DNA from: Devosia ginsengisoli
Lineage (GTDB): Bacteria; Pseudomonadota; Alphaproteobacteria; Rhizobiales; Devosiaceae
Assembly: GCF_007859655.1 (NCBI RefSeq)
Contig: NZ_CP042304.1
Location: 248,001 to 312,000 of the forward strand
Length of the DNA: 64,000 nt
Reading direction: 5' to 3'
The notes below the pieces were generated by a model, which was given only the letters and a program-made list of their open reading frames with translations, was not told where the DNA came from and did not search any database. The position numbers were made by a program, and so were the translations under genes. This document shows positions 16,100 to 24,276 of the stretch, in pieces. Every line of letters begins with the position of its first letter. Position 1 is the stretch's first letter.

Positions 16100-16897
16100 T
16101 TACCGCACGTAGCCCAGCCGCTGGGAAATCAGATTGGCGTGGTAGATGACGACCTTGTTGAGTTCGTCCACCTCGGCCACAGGCATCTGCCAGGCCGGGG
16201 CGCTGACGCTGATGCCGGCAAAGACGGCGCCGGCCTGGTTGCGGATCGGCGCGCCGATGCAGCGCAGGCCGGGCTGATGCTCGCCATTGTCGATGGCATA
16301 GCCGCGCTCGCGCGTCTGTTCGAGTTCGTCCGCCAGCGCCGCCGGATCGGTGATGGTGGTTTCGGTGAAGCGCTCGAGCCCGGCCGCGATGACGCGATCG
16401 ACGATCTCGGGCGGCTGATGCGCCAGGATGGCCTTGCCGACGCTGGTGCAATGCACCGGCGAATTCTCCACCATCGTATTGGTGAGCATCTGTTCGGCTT
16501 CGGTGCGTTGGATGACCACGGCGCGCAAGCCGTCGAACACCGCCAGATGCACGGCGCGACTGGTCAGGCGATGCAGGGCATCAACGATGACGCGGCCCTC
16601 ACGGTGCAGTTCCAGATTGGCGAGAACCGTATTGCCCAATTCGAACAGGCGCAGCCCCAATCGGTAGAAATCGCGCTCGCGATCCTGCTCGATAAAGCCG
16701 ACTTCGCGCATGGCGGCCAGCAGGCGATGGGTGGTGGAGCGCGGATAGCCGGTGCGGGCACAAATCTCGGCCAGGCTCAGCGCCCGGTGCGACGTGGTGA
16801 AACAGTCCAACACGCGCGAAACCTTGGTGAGAGACTTGAGGCTCTCGTCGCTGCGGGCCGGTTTGGCTGGCACGGATACTTCGACGGAATCGGTCAT
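16100..16897 (-). CDS. IclR-family transcriptional regulator
   Basis: A 265-residue IclR regulator: N-terminal helix-turn-helix with SLAEICARTGYPRSTTHRLL and a C-terminal GAF-like effector domain with GRVIVDAL and SVGKAILAHQP. It is the last gene of the minus-strand run dapA-like, dhaK, dhaL, iclR, 81 bases after dhaL. Two inverted 14-mers in the divergent promoter region at 19.7-19.8 kb are its likely targets. The effector is probably an intermediate of this cluster (inference). Confidence 0.92.
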   Translation of the reverse strand: MTDSVEVSVPAKPARSDESLKSLTKVSRVLDCFTTSHRALSLAEICARTGYPRSTTHRLLAAMREVGFIEQDRERDFYRLGLRLFELGNTVLANLELHREGRVIVDALHRLTSRAVHLAVFDGLRAVVIQRTEAEQMLTNTMVENSPVHCTSVGKAILAHQPPEIVDRVIAAGLERFTETTITDPAALADELEQTRERGYAIDNGEHQPGLRCIGAPIRNQAGAVFAGISVSAPAWQMPVAEVDELNKVVIYHANLISQRLGYVR

Positions 16898-16978
16898 TGT
16901 CTACGTTTCAGCGCCTTGATTGCTCAGTCATTTGTGACTGAAGGGGGTCGATCTCGATAGTCTAGTGCCCATACCACC

Positions 16979-17608
16979 TCAAGCAAGCGGGGTGGCGCCA
17001 TGATCTGCGGTGACCGCGTGGATGATTTCGGCCAGGCCAAGCATGCCGGGATCGTCGAGCCCGACGCTCTTTTCGGCAAACATGCGGGCGCGGCCCATGG
17101 CGGACGGGCGCTGCCGGAACTCGGCCAGCACCTGGTGCATGGCGTGACGCGAAGCGGCGGCAATGGAGGCGGGATTGTCCTTGCCGTCCATGGCCTTGGC
17201 CAGCGCGTCGAGCCCGTCGATAATGGTCTTGGCACCCAGCTCGGCCTTGCCGCGGGCCATGGCGGCGTCGCGGATGGCGGCGATGACGTCGCCCAGCCGG
17301 CTCCAGTCCATCGTTTGCTGTCCAGCATTCAGCTTTCCGGCCGTCATCATCGCGGTGATGATGAGCGTGCCCAGGCTCGATCCCGTCGAGGCCGCACCGG
17401 CCTTGGCCAGGGCCATGAAGCCGGCGCCCAGGTTGGGCGCGCTGCGGACATCGACAGCCGCAAAGGTGCCGATGAGACGAGCCAGCATGGTGCCGGTATC
17501 GCCGTCGCCCAGCTTGGCGTCGGCGGCGTTGAGCACATCGGTCAGACCGGTCATGGCCTGGTTGGCGCGGGCAATGGCATCGGCCAGCGTGTTGACGTCG
17601 ATGGCCAT
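16979..17608 (-). CDS. dhaL: Dihydroxyacetone kinase subunit L (DhaL/DAK2 domain)
   Basis: A 209-residue all-helical DAK2 domain protein. GDGDTGT near residue 33 provides the Mg-nucleotide-binding aspartates, and DWSRLGDVI is in the region that closes the site. It works with the DhaK subunit encoded 3 bases upstream. No PTS-type DhaM lies nearby, so phosphate probably comes from ATP. In relatives such DhaK/DhaL pairs phosphorylate dihydroxyacetone or tetruloses such as erythrulose. Confidence 0.9.
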   Translation of the reverse strand: MAIDVNTLADAIARANQAMTGLTDVLNAADAKLGDGDTGTMLARLIGTFAAVDVRSAPNLGAGFMALAKAGAASTGSSLGTLIITAMMTAGKLNAGQQTMDWSRLGDVIAAIRDAAMARGKAELGAKTIIDGLDALAKAMDGKDNPASIAAASRHAMHQVLAEFRQRPSAMGRARMFAEKSVGLDDPGMLGLAEIIHAVTADHGATPLA

Positions 17609-17611
17609 GGC

Positions 17612-18607
17612 TCAGCCCACCTTCCAGAACGGGCAATCGGCGGGGGCTGCCAGCAGGCTTTCGATCTCGTCATCGAGGAAGCAGAGGCTGATCGAGGCGC
17701 CGCCCATTTCCATCGACGTGACATAAGGGCCGATCAGCGGCCGCACGATCGTCAGCCCGGCAGCATCGAGCTGCTGCGCGGCGCGGCGATAGAGGATGAA
17801 CAATTCCTCGAAGGGCGTGGAGCCCAGGCTGTTGACCAGCACGGCCACCCGGCTGGCGCCTGCTGGACGTTCGGCCAGCAGCATGGAGATCATTTCGTCG
17901 ACCAGTGCGTCGGCCGGGCGGATATTGTGGCGCCAGATGCCCGGCTCGCCATGGATGCCCATGCCGAATTCGATCTCGTCATCGGCAATGGTGAAATTGG
18001 GTCCGGCCGCGCCGGGGATCTGGCACGAGGAAAGGGCGACGCCGATGGTGCGAGTGCGGTCCACGGTCTTCTGGGCAATGGCGGCGACGGCGTCGAGATT
18101 GCCGTCCGCCTCGGCCAGTGCGCCGGCGGCCTTGTAGGCGAAGATCAGGCCGGCCACGCCGCGGCGCTTATGGGCTTCCTCCGGCTTGGCGCTGGCAATG
18201 TCGTCGGTGCCCAGCACGGTGCGGGTCTCGATATTCTCCATGGCGGCGAATTCGCTGGCCATTTCGAAATTCATCCTGTCGCCGCCGTAATTGCCGAACA
18301 GGCACAGCACGCCCGCGCCGCCATTGGCCGCCGCGATGGCATCCTGGCAGGAATTGATGGTCGGGCCCTCGAAGACATTGCCGATGGCGCAGGCATCGAG
18401 CAGGCCGTGGCCAACATAGCCGGTGAACAGCGGCAGGTGGCCCGAGCCGCCGCCGGAGACGACGCCGACCTTGCCCTGCCGCATCGGCACGTCGCGGGCA
18501 ATGGCGCGGCGGTCGTCGCCGACGCGAACCAGGCCCGGATGGGCCAGGCACAGCCCGTCGAGCATCTCGTCGACATAGTTGGCGGGGTCGTTGATCAGCT
18601 TCTTCAA
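17612..18607 (-). CDS. dhaK: Dihydroxyacetone kinase subunit K (DhaK)
   Basis: A 331-residue substrate-binding subunit. GGGSGHLPLFTGYVG is the family phosphate/substrate loop, and the His in GMGIHGEPG is the one that binds the ketose covalently as a hemiaminal. TTG at 18607 is the likely start: GGGAGGA lies 5 bases upstream and the residues after it (KKLINDP) match the family N-terminus. The open frame continues upstream through an 11-bp hairpin, which argues against an earlier start. Coupled with dhaL downstream. Confidence 0.9.
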   Translation of the reverse strand: MKKLINDPANYVDEMLDGLCLAHPGLVRVGDDRRAIARDVPMRQGKVGVVSGGGSGHLPLFTGYVGHGLLDACAIGNVFEGPTINSCQDAIAAANGGAGVLCLFGNYGGDRMNFEMASEFAAMENIETRTVLGTDDIASAKPEEAHKRRGVAGLIFAYKAAGALAEADGNLDAVAAIAQKTVDRTRTIGVALSSCQIPGAAGPNFTIADDEIEFGMGIHGEPGIWRHNIRPADALVDEMISMLLAERPAGASRVAVLVNSLGSTPFEELFILYRRAAQQLDAAGLTIVRPLIGPYVTSMEMGGASISLCFLDDEIESLLAAPADCPFWKVG

Positions 18608-18633
18608 ATCGTCCTCCCGGGCGCTGTAGCGGA

Positions 18634-18662
18634 AGGCGGGCCGCTTATGCGGCGGCCCGCCT
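18634..18662 (-). terminator. Intercistronic hairpin between dapA-like gene and dhaK
   Basis: Perfect 11-bp stem AGGCGGGCCGC/GCGGCCCGCCT with a 7-base loop, without a T-run. It probably tunes expression of dhaKL relative to the dapA-like gene. Confidence 0.55.
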
Positions 18663-18670
18663 CTGTTCAA

Positions 18671-19606
18671 TCAGGCGGCGGACTTTGCTCGCACGTCAAC
18701 CAGTTCGAGAACCGGGCCGAGCGCGGCGTCGATGGCCTTCTTCTGTTCATCGGTCACGCGCTCCATCGGCGCGCGCGGGTGGAACATGGGCAGGCCCTGA
18801 CGATGCTGGATGTATTTGACGCAGGCCGGCAGGTTGTCGTGGCGGAGGGCATTCCACAGCGCGTTGAGGCGGAAGTGGATGTCCTTGGCGGTCTTGTGGT
18901 CGCCGGCCTCGACAGCGTTGAACAGCTTCACCGTGACACCCGGAACGGCGCACGTGAGGGCGCTGATGGCGCCATGTGCGCCCAGCGCGAAGCTGGGATA
19001 GAGCAGGGCGTCGATGCCGGTCAGCACGATATTTTCGGGCTTGGAGCGCAGCATCAGGTCGGAGACGGACTTCACGTCGCCCGAGGACTGCTTCATGCCG
19101 ACAACGCCCGGCACGGCGTCCATGATGGCCAGCATGTCGTCGATGGAGAGGTAGTTCCACGGAATGACGTTGTAGATCAGGATCGGCACCTGGGTGGCTT
19201 CCCAGATGGCGCGGAAATGCTCGATCGTGGCTTCGCGGCCGGGCTTGAACAGGTAGTGGACCGGCGTGACCTGCAGGGCGTCGATCTTGATGTCGCCCAG
19301 CGCCTTGACGCGGTCGATGGCCTCGCGGGTCGACTGCACGATGAGGCCGACGACGAAGGGCACGCGACCGGCATTGGCGTCGTGGGCTTCGATCATCGCT
19401 TCGGTGAATTCGGTGGACGACAGCGTGTGGCCCTCGCCGGTGGAGCCGCCAACCACGATGCCACGCACGCCCGATTCGACCATGAAATCGACCTGCGCCT
19501 TGAGCGCGCCCCGGACAAGATTGCCGTCTGCATCGAAGGGCATCGACAGGGGTGGCAGGATCCCCGTCAGCGTGTTGCGCAGCTTGAGCGCGATCTGGTT
19601 CGTCAT
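18671..19606 (-). CDS. Dihydrodipicolinate synthase/N-acetylneuraminate lyase family aldolase
   Basis: A 311-residue TIM-barrel class I aldolase. GGSTGEGHTL corresponds to the family GTTGE motif, the catalytic Tyr is in IYNVIPWN, and the Schiff-base Lys is in VGMKQSSGD. Its place beside dhaK, dhaL and a TTT transporter points to cleavage or dehydration of a 2-oxo sugar acid and not to lysine synthesis. GGAGG precedes the ATG at 19606. It is the first gene of the minus-strand operon and is divergent from the TTT binding-protein gene. Confidence 0.9.
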   Translation of the reverse strand: MTNQIALKLRNTLTGILPPLSMPFDADGNLVRGALKAQVDFMVESGVRGIVVGGSTGEGHTLSSTEFTEAMIEAHDANAGRVPFVVGLIVQSTREAIDRVKALGDIKIDALQVTPVHYLFKPGREATIEHFRAIWEATQVPILIYNVIPWNYLSIDDMLAIMDAVPGVVGMKQSSGDVKSVSDLMLRSKPENIVLTGIDALLYPSFALGAHGAISALTCAVPGVTVKLFNAVEAGDHKTAKDIHFRLNALWNALRHDNLPACVKYIQHRQGLPMFHPRAPMERVTDEQKKAIDAALGPVLELVDVRAKSAA

Positions 19607-19705
19607 CGAAGTCCTCCAAAGCCGGGACGGCCGCCACCGTGGCGAGCCCGGTCCGAAACGTTTTGCACCCCTGGAGCCCAATTGCGCCAGTGCGGTCATG
19701 AAATT

Positions 19706-19719
19706 CCACAATACGGAAC
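19706..19719 (+). promoter_or_regulatory. Candidate IclR operator, 14-mer copy 1
   Basis: CCACAATACGGAAC. It matches the complementary-strand 14-mer at 19822-19835 at 12 positions. It lies 100 bases before the dapA-like start, in a stretch dense with GGAAT/ATTCC half-sites. Confidence 0.4.
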
Positions 19720-19821
19720 ATCATTCCTGCATTTGATAGGAAGGAATGTGCGATGATGTCAATCAAATTGGTGCATATGGCTATATTCTATGCATCTTGC
19801 ACACGGTTCGATCACATGATA

Positions 19822-19835
19822 GTTCCGGAATGTGG
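19822..19835 (-). promoter_or_regulatory. Candidate IclR operator, 14-mer copy 2
   Basis: CCACATTCCGGAAC on the minus strand, an inverted copy of 19706-19719. It lies 74 bases before the TTT binding-protein start, so each divergent operon has one copy facing the same way relative to its gene. Confidence 0.4.
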
Positions 19836-19908
19836 TACAGAAGTTTGCGATACGGCAAGCGTCAACACCGATGTCGGCTAGCCCGACCCACCCTTGGGAG
19901 GACAAAGA

Positions 19909-20868
19909 ATGACCCTGATGAAGAAACTCGCCGGCGCCCTGGCGCTGTCCGTCCTGGCCGTCGCTCCGGCAATGGCCCAGTATCCTGATCACGCCATCAA
20001 CCTGATCGTGCCATGGGCCGCAGGCGGCGGCACCGACGCCACCGGCCGCATCGTCGCGACGCTGCTGGAAAAGGAACTCGGCCAGCCGGTCAACGTCATC
20101 AACCGCACCGGCGGTGGTGGTATCGTTGGGCACACGGAAATCTCGTACTCGCCGCCCGATGGCTACACGCTGGGCGTGATCACGACCGAGCTGTCCATGT
20201 ATCACTGGATCGGCACGTCGCCGCTGAACTACTCGAACTACGATGCCCTGGCTTTGTTCAACGCCGATCCGGAAGCGGTCTATGTCCGCACCGACGGCCC
20301 CGATATCGACGCCCTGCTGGAAGAGATTCGAGCCAATCCCGGCTCGGTCAAGGCCTCGGGTGCCAATCTGGGCGGCATGGCCCATCTCGGCTGGGCCGGC
20401 GTGCTGACCACCAATGGCATTGATCCTTCCGCCGCGCCATGGGTGCCGTCGGAAGGCGCTTCGGCCAGCCTGCAACTGCTGGCTTCGGGCGCCATCAGCG
20501 TGGTGACCACCACCATGCCTGATGCCCAGCCGATGGTCGATGCGGGCGAGGTCAAGCCGCTGCTCGTCGCCGCCGAGGCCCGCGTCGCTTCGGCCCCCGA
20601 CGTGCCCACCGCCGAGGAAGCCCTGGGCAACAAGTGGGCCGCCTATGCCTGGCGCGGTATCGGTGCGCCCAAGGGCCTGCCGGATGATGTGAAGGCTCGC
20701 CTGGTCGAAGCGCTGGACAATGTGATCAACAGCGATGAGTTCAAGGAATTCATGGCCCAGCGCAAGTTCGGCATCGACTATCGCGATGCCGCCGGCTTCG
20801 AGGCTTTCATGAAGGATGCCGACGAATCCATCGGCCAGGCGCTCCAGGCCGTCGGCCTGGCGCAGTAA
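19909..20868 (+). CDS. TTT transporter solute-binding protein (TctC/Bug family), copy 1
   Basis: A 319-residue periplasmic protein with a signal peptide ending AMAQ. The motifs YPDHAINLIVPWAAGGGTDATG and PDGYTLGVITT are typical of TctC/Bug receptors, which bind small carboxylates through two water-bridged loops. GGGAGGA precedes the ATG at 19909. It begins the operon TctC-TctB-TctA, divergent from the dapA-like operon. A 10-bp hairpin separates it from the small permease gene. Confidence 0.92.
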   Translation: MTLMKKLAGALALSVLAVAPAMAQYPDHAINLIVPWAAGGGTDATGRIVATLLEKELGQPVNVINRTGGGGIVGHTEISYSPPDGYTLGVITTELSMYHWIGTSPLNYSNYDALALFNADPEAVYVRTDGPDIDALLEEIRANPGSVKASGANLGGMAHLGWAGVLTTNGIDPSAAPWVPSEGASASLQLLASGAISVVTTTMPDAQPMVDAGEVKPLLVAAEARVASAPDVPTAEEALGNKWAAYAWRGIGAPKGLPDDVKARLVEALDNVINSDEFKEFMAQRKFGIDYRDAAGFEAFMKDADESIGQALQAVGLAQ

Positions 20869-20890
20869 GCCGGTCCTGTTAATGCCACTG

Positions 20891-20914
20891 ACGGCCGGGG
20901 TTCGCCCCGGCCGT
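20891..20914 (+). terminator. Intercistronic hairpin after TTT binding-protein gene 1
   Basis: Perfect 10-bp stem ACGGCCGGGG/CCCCGGCCGT closed by a TTCG tetraloop, between the binding-protein stop and the small permease start. Probable attenuator or mRNA-end stabiliser. Confidence 0.65.
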
Positions 20915-20936
20915 TCAACCAACAAAGGGGGAGCGC

Positions 20937-21389
20937 ATGAAGCGGTCAATTCCTATGGATAGTGTGCTCGGACTGCTGTTCGCCCTGGCGGGCGCTGCAA
21001 TCCTGCAGCAGGCGCTCAACATGCATCCGCTGCCGGGGATGAATGTCGGGCCGGGCCTGTTTCCTTCCATTGTCGGCGGCGCCATGGCGCTGATGGGCGT
21101 AGCGCTGACCATCCAGGGCTGGGTGGTTCGCGATGTGCCCGAAGAGGACGCACCGCCGCTGGTGACCTGGTTCGCCATCGGCATCGTGGCTGCCATCGCG
21201 GCGGTCATCTTTGTCATGCCCTATCTGGGGTTCCTCGTGGCCGGCACGATCTTCTCGGTCGTCATCGTGCTGCTCAGCCGGGGCGGGTGGCTGCCGGCGC
21301 TGATCTTCAGCCCCATCGCTACCGCCACGATCTATTATCTTTTCACCATGGCCTTGCGGGTTCCGCTGCCACGTGGGCTGCTGGGGTAG
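20937..21389 (+). CDS. TTT transporter small membrane subunit (TctB family), copy 1
   Basis: A 150-residue protein with four hydrophobic segments; the first carries the PGMNVGPGLFPSIVGGAM motif typical of TctB. GGGGGAGC precedes the ATG. It pairs with the large subunit that starts 7 bases after its stop. Confidence 0.9.
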   Translation: MKRSIPMDSVLGLLFALAGAAILQQALNMHPLPGMNVGPGLFPSIVGGAMALMGVALTIQGWVVRDVPEEDAPPLVTWFAIGIVAAIAAVIFVMPYLGFLVAGTIFSVVIVLLSRGGWLPALIFSPIATATIYYLFTMALRVPLPRGLLG

Positions 21390-21395
21390 ACATAA

Positions 21396-22901
21396 ATGGA
21401 AGCATTTGCTCTCGCCGCCGGCCTCGTCTTCAATTTCGAAACGCTGCTGACCATTTTCCTCGCCGCCGTGTTCGGCCTCTTCGTCGGCGCCATTCCGGGT
21501 CTCACCGCCACCATGGCGACGGCTTTGCTGGTGCCGATCACCTTCTACATGGCGCCCATTCCTGCTATCGCGGCGATCATCTCCTGCACCGCCATGGCCA
21601 TCACGGCCGGTGACCTGCCCGGCACGCTGCTGCGCATTCCCGGCACGCCGGCCTCGGCCGCCTATGTCGAGGATTCCTATCGTCTGGCCCAGAAAGGGCA
21701 AGCGGGCCTAGCCATCGGTATCGGCGTGGTGGGTTCCGTGCTGGGGGGCCTGTTCGGCTTCCTGTTCCTGCTTTTCACCGCGCCCATGCTGGCCAAGGCC
21801 GCCTTGGGTTTTTCCAGCTTTGAATATTTCTGGCTGGCCGTGCTGGGCCTGAGCTGCGCGGCACTGATCTCGTCCGGCGGCATGGTCAAGGGCGCACTGG
21901 CGCTGCTGCTGGGCCTATTCATCGCACAGGTCGGCATGGACCCGCTGACGGCGACGCCGCGCTATACGTTCGGCAATCTCGAACTCATGGGCGGCATCAG
22001 CTTCATTCCGGTCATGATCGGCATGTTCGCCGTGTCCGAAATCATGCGCTCGGGCCGCCGCGCCATGGCCGAAGTGCCGCAGATGAACCTCAAGAACCCC
22101 TTCGAGGGCACGCTCGGCGCGCTATGGAAGTATCGCAAGAACCAGGTGCGCGGCTCGATCATCGGTTCGTTGCTGGGCGCATTGCCCGGCGTGGGCGGGG
22201 ACCTGGCCGCCTGGATCACCTATTCGCTGGCCAAGCGCACCTCCAAGGAACCGGAAAAGTTCGGCAAGGGCCACCCCGAGGGCCTGGTCGAGGCCGGCGC
22301 CACCAATAATGCAGCGCTGAGCGCGTCGTGGATCCCGGCCATGGTGTTCGGTATTCCCGGCGATGCGGTGACGGCGATTGCCGTGGGCGTGCTGGTCATG
22401 AAGGGGCTCGACCCTGGGCCGACCCTGATGAGCCTGCATCCGGAAAATTTCTATGCGGTGATGATCGTCTTCGCCATCGCCAATATCCTGATGCTGCCGC
22501 TGGGCTGGGTCGCCGCCAAATCGGCCCGCTGGATTTTCGAAGTGCCGCGCGCATTGCTCAATGCCGCTATCCTGCTGTTCTGCATCGTCGGCTCCTATTC
22601 GATGAACAATTCGATGTTCGGGGTTACCCTGATGCTGATTGCCGGCGTCGTCGCCTATATCCTGGAGGCGCGGATGATCGCCATCGCCCCCATCATTCTG
22701 GGCATTGTGCTGGGGCCGCTGGTGGAGACCAACTTCACCACCTCGATGATGATTTCGGACGGCAGCCTGCTCGGCTTCTTCAGCCGCCCCGTCGCCGCCG
22801 TACTGGGCATTGCCACGCTGATCATCTGGGGCTTCGCCATATTCGGCACGATCCGGCGCCTCGTGCGGGGCAGTGGCGAAGTGGGGCAGGTCCCCGGATA
22901 G
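21396..22901 (+). CDS. TTT transporter large membrane subunit (TctA family), copy 1
   Basis: A 501-residue membrane protein of normal TctA length. VGAIPGLTATMATALLVP and GALPGVGGDLAAW are the two repeated glycine/proline signatures of the family, and GIPGDAVTAIAVG follows in the second half. About a dozen transmembrane segments. It imports, by ion gradient, the carboxylate bound by the protein from 19909. The next gene belongs to the neighbouring IclR regulon. Confidence 0.93.
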   Translation: MEAFALAAGLVFNFETLLTIFLAAVFGLFVGAIPGLTATMATALLVPITFYMAPIPAIAAIISCTAMAITAGDLPGTLLRIPGTPASAAYVEDSYRLAQKGQAGLAIGIGVVGSVLGGLFGFLFLLFTAPMLAKAALGFSSFEYFWLAVLGLSCAALISSGGMVKGALALLLGLFIAQVGMDPLTATPRYTFGNLELMGGISFIPVMIGMFAVSEIMRSGRRAMAEVPQMNLKNPFEGTLGALWKYRKNQVRGSIIGSLLGALPGVGGDLAAWITYSLAKRTSKEPEKFGKGHPEGLVEAGATNNAALSASWIPAMVFGIPGDAVTAIAVGVLVMKGLDPGPTLMSLHPENFYAVMIVFAIANILMLPLGWVAAKSARWIFEVPRALLNAAILLFCIVGSYSMNNSMFGVTLMLIAGVVAYILEARMIAIAPIILGIVLGPLVETNFTTSMMISDGSLLGFFSRPVAAVLGIATLIIWGFAIFGTIRRLVRGSGEVGQVPG

Positions 22902-22935
22902 CCGGGCACTGAAAACGACGCGCCGCCGGTTCGAT

Positions 22936-22950
22936 TTTCGCGCGTCGAAA
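22936..22950. promoter_or_regulatory. IclR-type operator site 1 (TTTCR-N5-YGAAA)
   Basis: TTTCGCGCGTCGAAA, a 15-bp palindrome 65 bases before the aldolase ATG at 23016. The same pattern occurs at 25293, 25323, 27403, 27464 and 28365. Confidence 0.6.
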
Positions 22951-22961
22951 CAAGGCAGAAC

Positions 22962-22985
22962 AGGTGACGCCATCAGGCGTCACCT
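22962..22985 (+). terminator. Perfect hairpin before the HpcH/HpaI aldolase gene
   Basis: 10-bp stem AGGTGACGCC/GGCGTCACCT with loop ATCA. It could end transcription from the TctA gene. It lies downstream of operator site 1, so it may also be transcribed in the leader of the aldolase mRNA. Confidence 0.55.
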
Positions 22986-22989
22986 TGAT

Positions 22990-23013
22990 ATCGACTCCGC
23001 ACAAGGAGTCGAT
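22990..23013 (+). promoter_or_regulatory. Hairpin enclosing the aldolase ribosome-binding site
   Basis: Perfect 9-bp stem ATCGACTCC/GGAGTCGAT with loop GCACAA. The 3' arm contains the GGAG ribosome-binding site of the gene that starts at 23016, so folding would hide it from the ribosome. A regulatory role is inferred. Confidence 0.5.
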
Positions 23014-23015
23014 CC

Positions 23016-23816
23016 ATGCCGCCCACTACAGCTTCCTTTCGCCAGTTCGCCGCGCGGCTGAGAGCCGGCGCACACCTGGCCGGCACTTTCGTCAAGACAC
23101 CGACCAGCCACGCCATCGAAATCCTCGGCCAGACCGGGTTCGATTTTGTCGTCATCGATATGGAGCATGCCGCGATCGGCCTGGCGGCACTGGACCAGAT
23201 GCTGCTGGCCGCGCGTGGCGCCGATATCGCAGGGGTGGTTCGCGTTGCCGAAGCGGCGCCGTCGGCGATCCAGACGGCACTGGATACCGGCGCTTCTGGC
23301 GTGCTGGTGCCTCATATCTGTTCGCGGGAACGCGCCGAGGCCATCGTGGCGGCGGCCCGCTACAAGGGCGGCAGGCGCGGCTTTGCCAATACGACGCGGG
23401 CTGGGGCCTATGGCGCGGTGGGGTATGAGGCCCATAAGGCCGCACAGGATCAAGAAACCGCCTGCATCGCCATGATCGAGGATGTGGAAGCCCTCGATGT
23501 CCTCGATGACATTCTGTCCGTTGCCGGGCTCGATGCCATCTTCATCGGGCGCGGCGACCTGACGGCCGCGCTGGGCGGCGAAACAATCAACGATCCCCGG
23601 ACGACGGCGGTGGTGCGCTCGATCATGGTCGCCGCCATCAGGCACGGGGTGCCGGCCATCACCATCTGCAGTGACGGCGAAGATGCCCGGACCATGGCCG
23701 CGCTGGGCGCGACGGCATTCATGATGGGTTCGGACCAGGGTTTCATGGCCAAGTCGGCGCGGGCGGCATTGGCCACTCTCGCCGAACTCGAAGGGAGAGA
23801 CAAAGATGCGCATTGA
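23016..23816 (+). CDS. HpcH/HpaI family aldolase/citrate lyase
   Basis: A 266-residue TIM-barrel class II (metal-dependent) aldolase. The catalytic and ligand motifs VVIDMEHA, NTTRAGAYG, MIEDVEAL and IGRGDL are all present. Enzymes of this family retro-aldol cleave 2-keto-3-deoxy acids to pyruvate and an aldehyde. Its ribosome-binding site lies in a 9-bp stem. It overlaps the next gene by 11 bases, so the two are translationally coupled. Operator site 1 places it in the IclR regulon of 24277. Confidence 0.9.
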   Translation: MPPTTASFRQFAARLRAGAHLAGTFVKTPTSHAIEILGQTGFDFVVIDMEHAAIGLAALDQMLLAARGADIAGVVRVAEAAPSAIQTALDTGASGVLVPHICSRERAEAIVAAARYKGGRRGFANTTRAGAYGAVGYEAHKAAQDQETACIAMIEDVEALDVLDDILSVAGLDAIFIGRGDLTAALGGETINDPRTTAVVRSIMVAAIRHGVPAITICSDGEDARTMAALGATAFMMGSDQGFMAKSARAALATLAELEGRDKDAH

Positions 23817-24267
23817 CGAAAACAGGTTCGAACTGACGCGCGTGCTGCACACGCTGCTGATCGACTACTGGCACGATGTCGATACGAACTGGGGCCGCAA
23901 TGCCCCCGATTACTATACGCCTGACGGGCTGTTCGAAGGCCCCGCGGCCTCCTATGCGGGGCGCGAGAAAATCCGCGCCTTCTACAAATGGCGTGAGGAT
24001 CGCGGCGCCCGCACCGTGGTGCATTCGGTGCAGAATTTTCAGGCGCAGTTCGATGGCGGTCCCGACAAGGCAGTCTGCCACTGGTTCATGATGCTCTATG
24101 CCGCGGACGGCAAACCCGTCCTGCCCACGCATCCCCCCATCCAGATCGCCTATATGACCGACCGCCTTGTCAACACGGAGGATGGCTGGAAGGTCACCTT
24201 CCGCAAGTTCGACATCTGGTTCGAAGGCGGCACGCCGGCCACCAATCCGATCCTGGATGATAACTGA
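23806..24267 (+). CDS. SnoaL-like/nuclear transport factor 2 fold protein
   Basis: A 153-residue small alpha+beta-barrel protein. The N-terminal helix followed by YYTPDGLFEG and the later DGWKVTFRKFDIW strand match the SnoaL-like/NTF2 fold, which is used by isomerases, cyclases and dehydratases. Coupled by an 11-base overlap to the aldolase gene, it could isomerise or dehydrate the aldolase substrate, but no catalytic assignment is possible from sequence alone. Confidence 0.75.
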   Translation: MRIDENRFELTRVLHTLLIDYWHDVDTNWGRNAPDYYTPDGLFEGPAASYAGREKIRAFYKWREDRGARTVVHSVQNFQAQFDGGPDKAVCHWFMMLYAADGKPVLPTHPPIQIAYMTDRLVNTEDGWKVTFRKFDIWFEGGTPATNPILDDN

Positions 24268-24276
24268 CCGGCGGAA

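Noticed and set aside
17000..19756. A very long open frame (918 codons) on the plus strand
   Set aside because: It lies opposite the dhaL, dhaK and dapA-like genes, which have clear family motifs; long antisense frames are common in GC-rich DNA. Its His/Gly/Gln-rich translation resembles no family.
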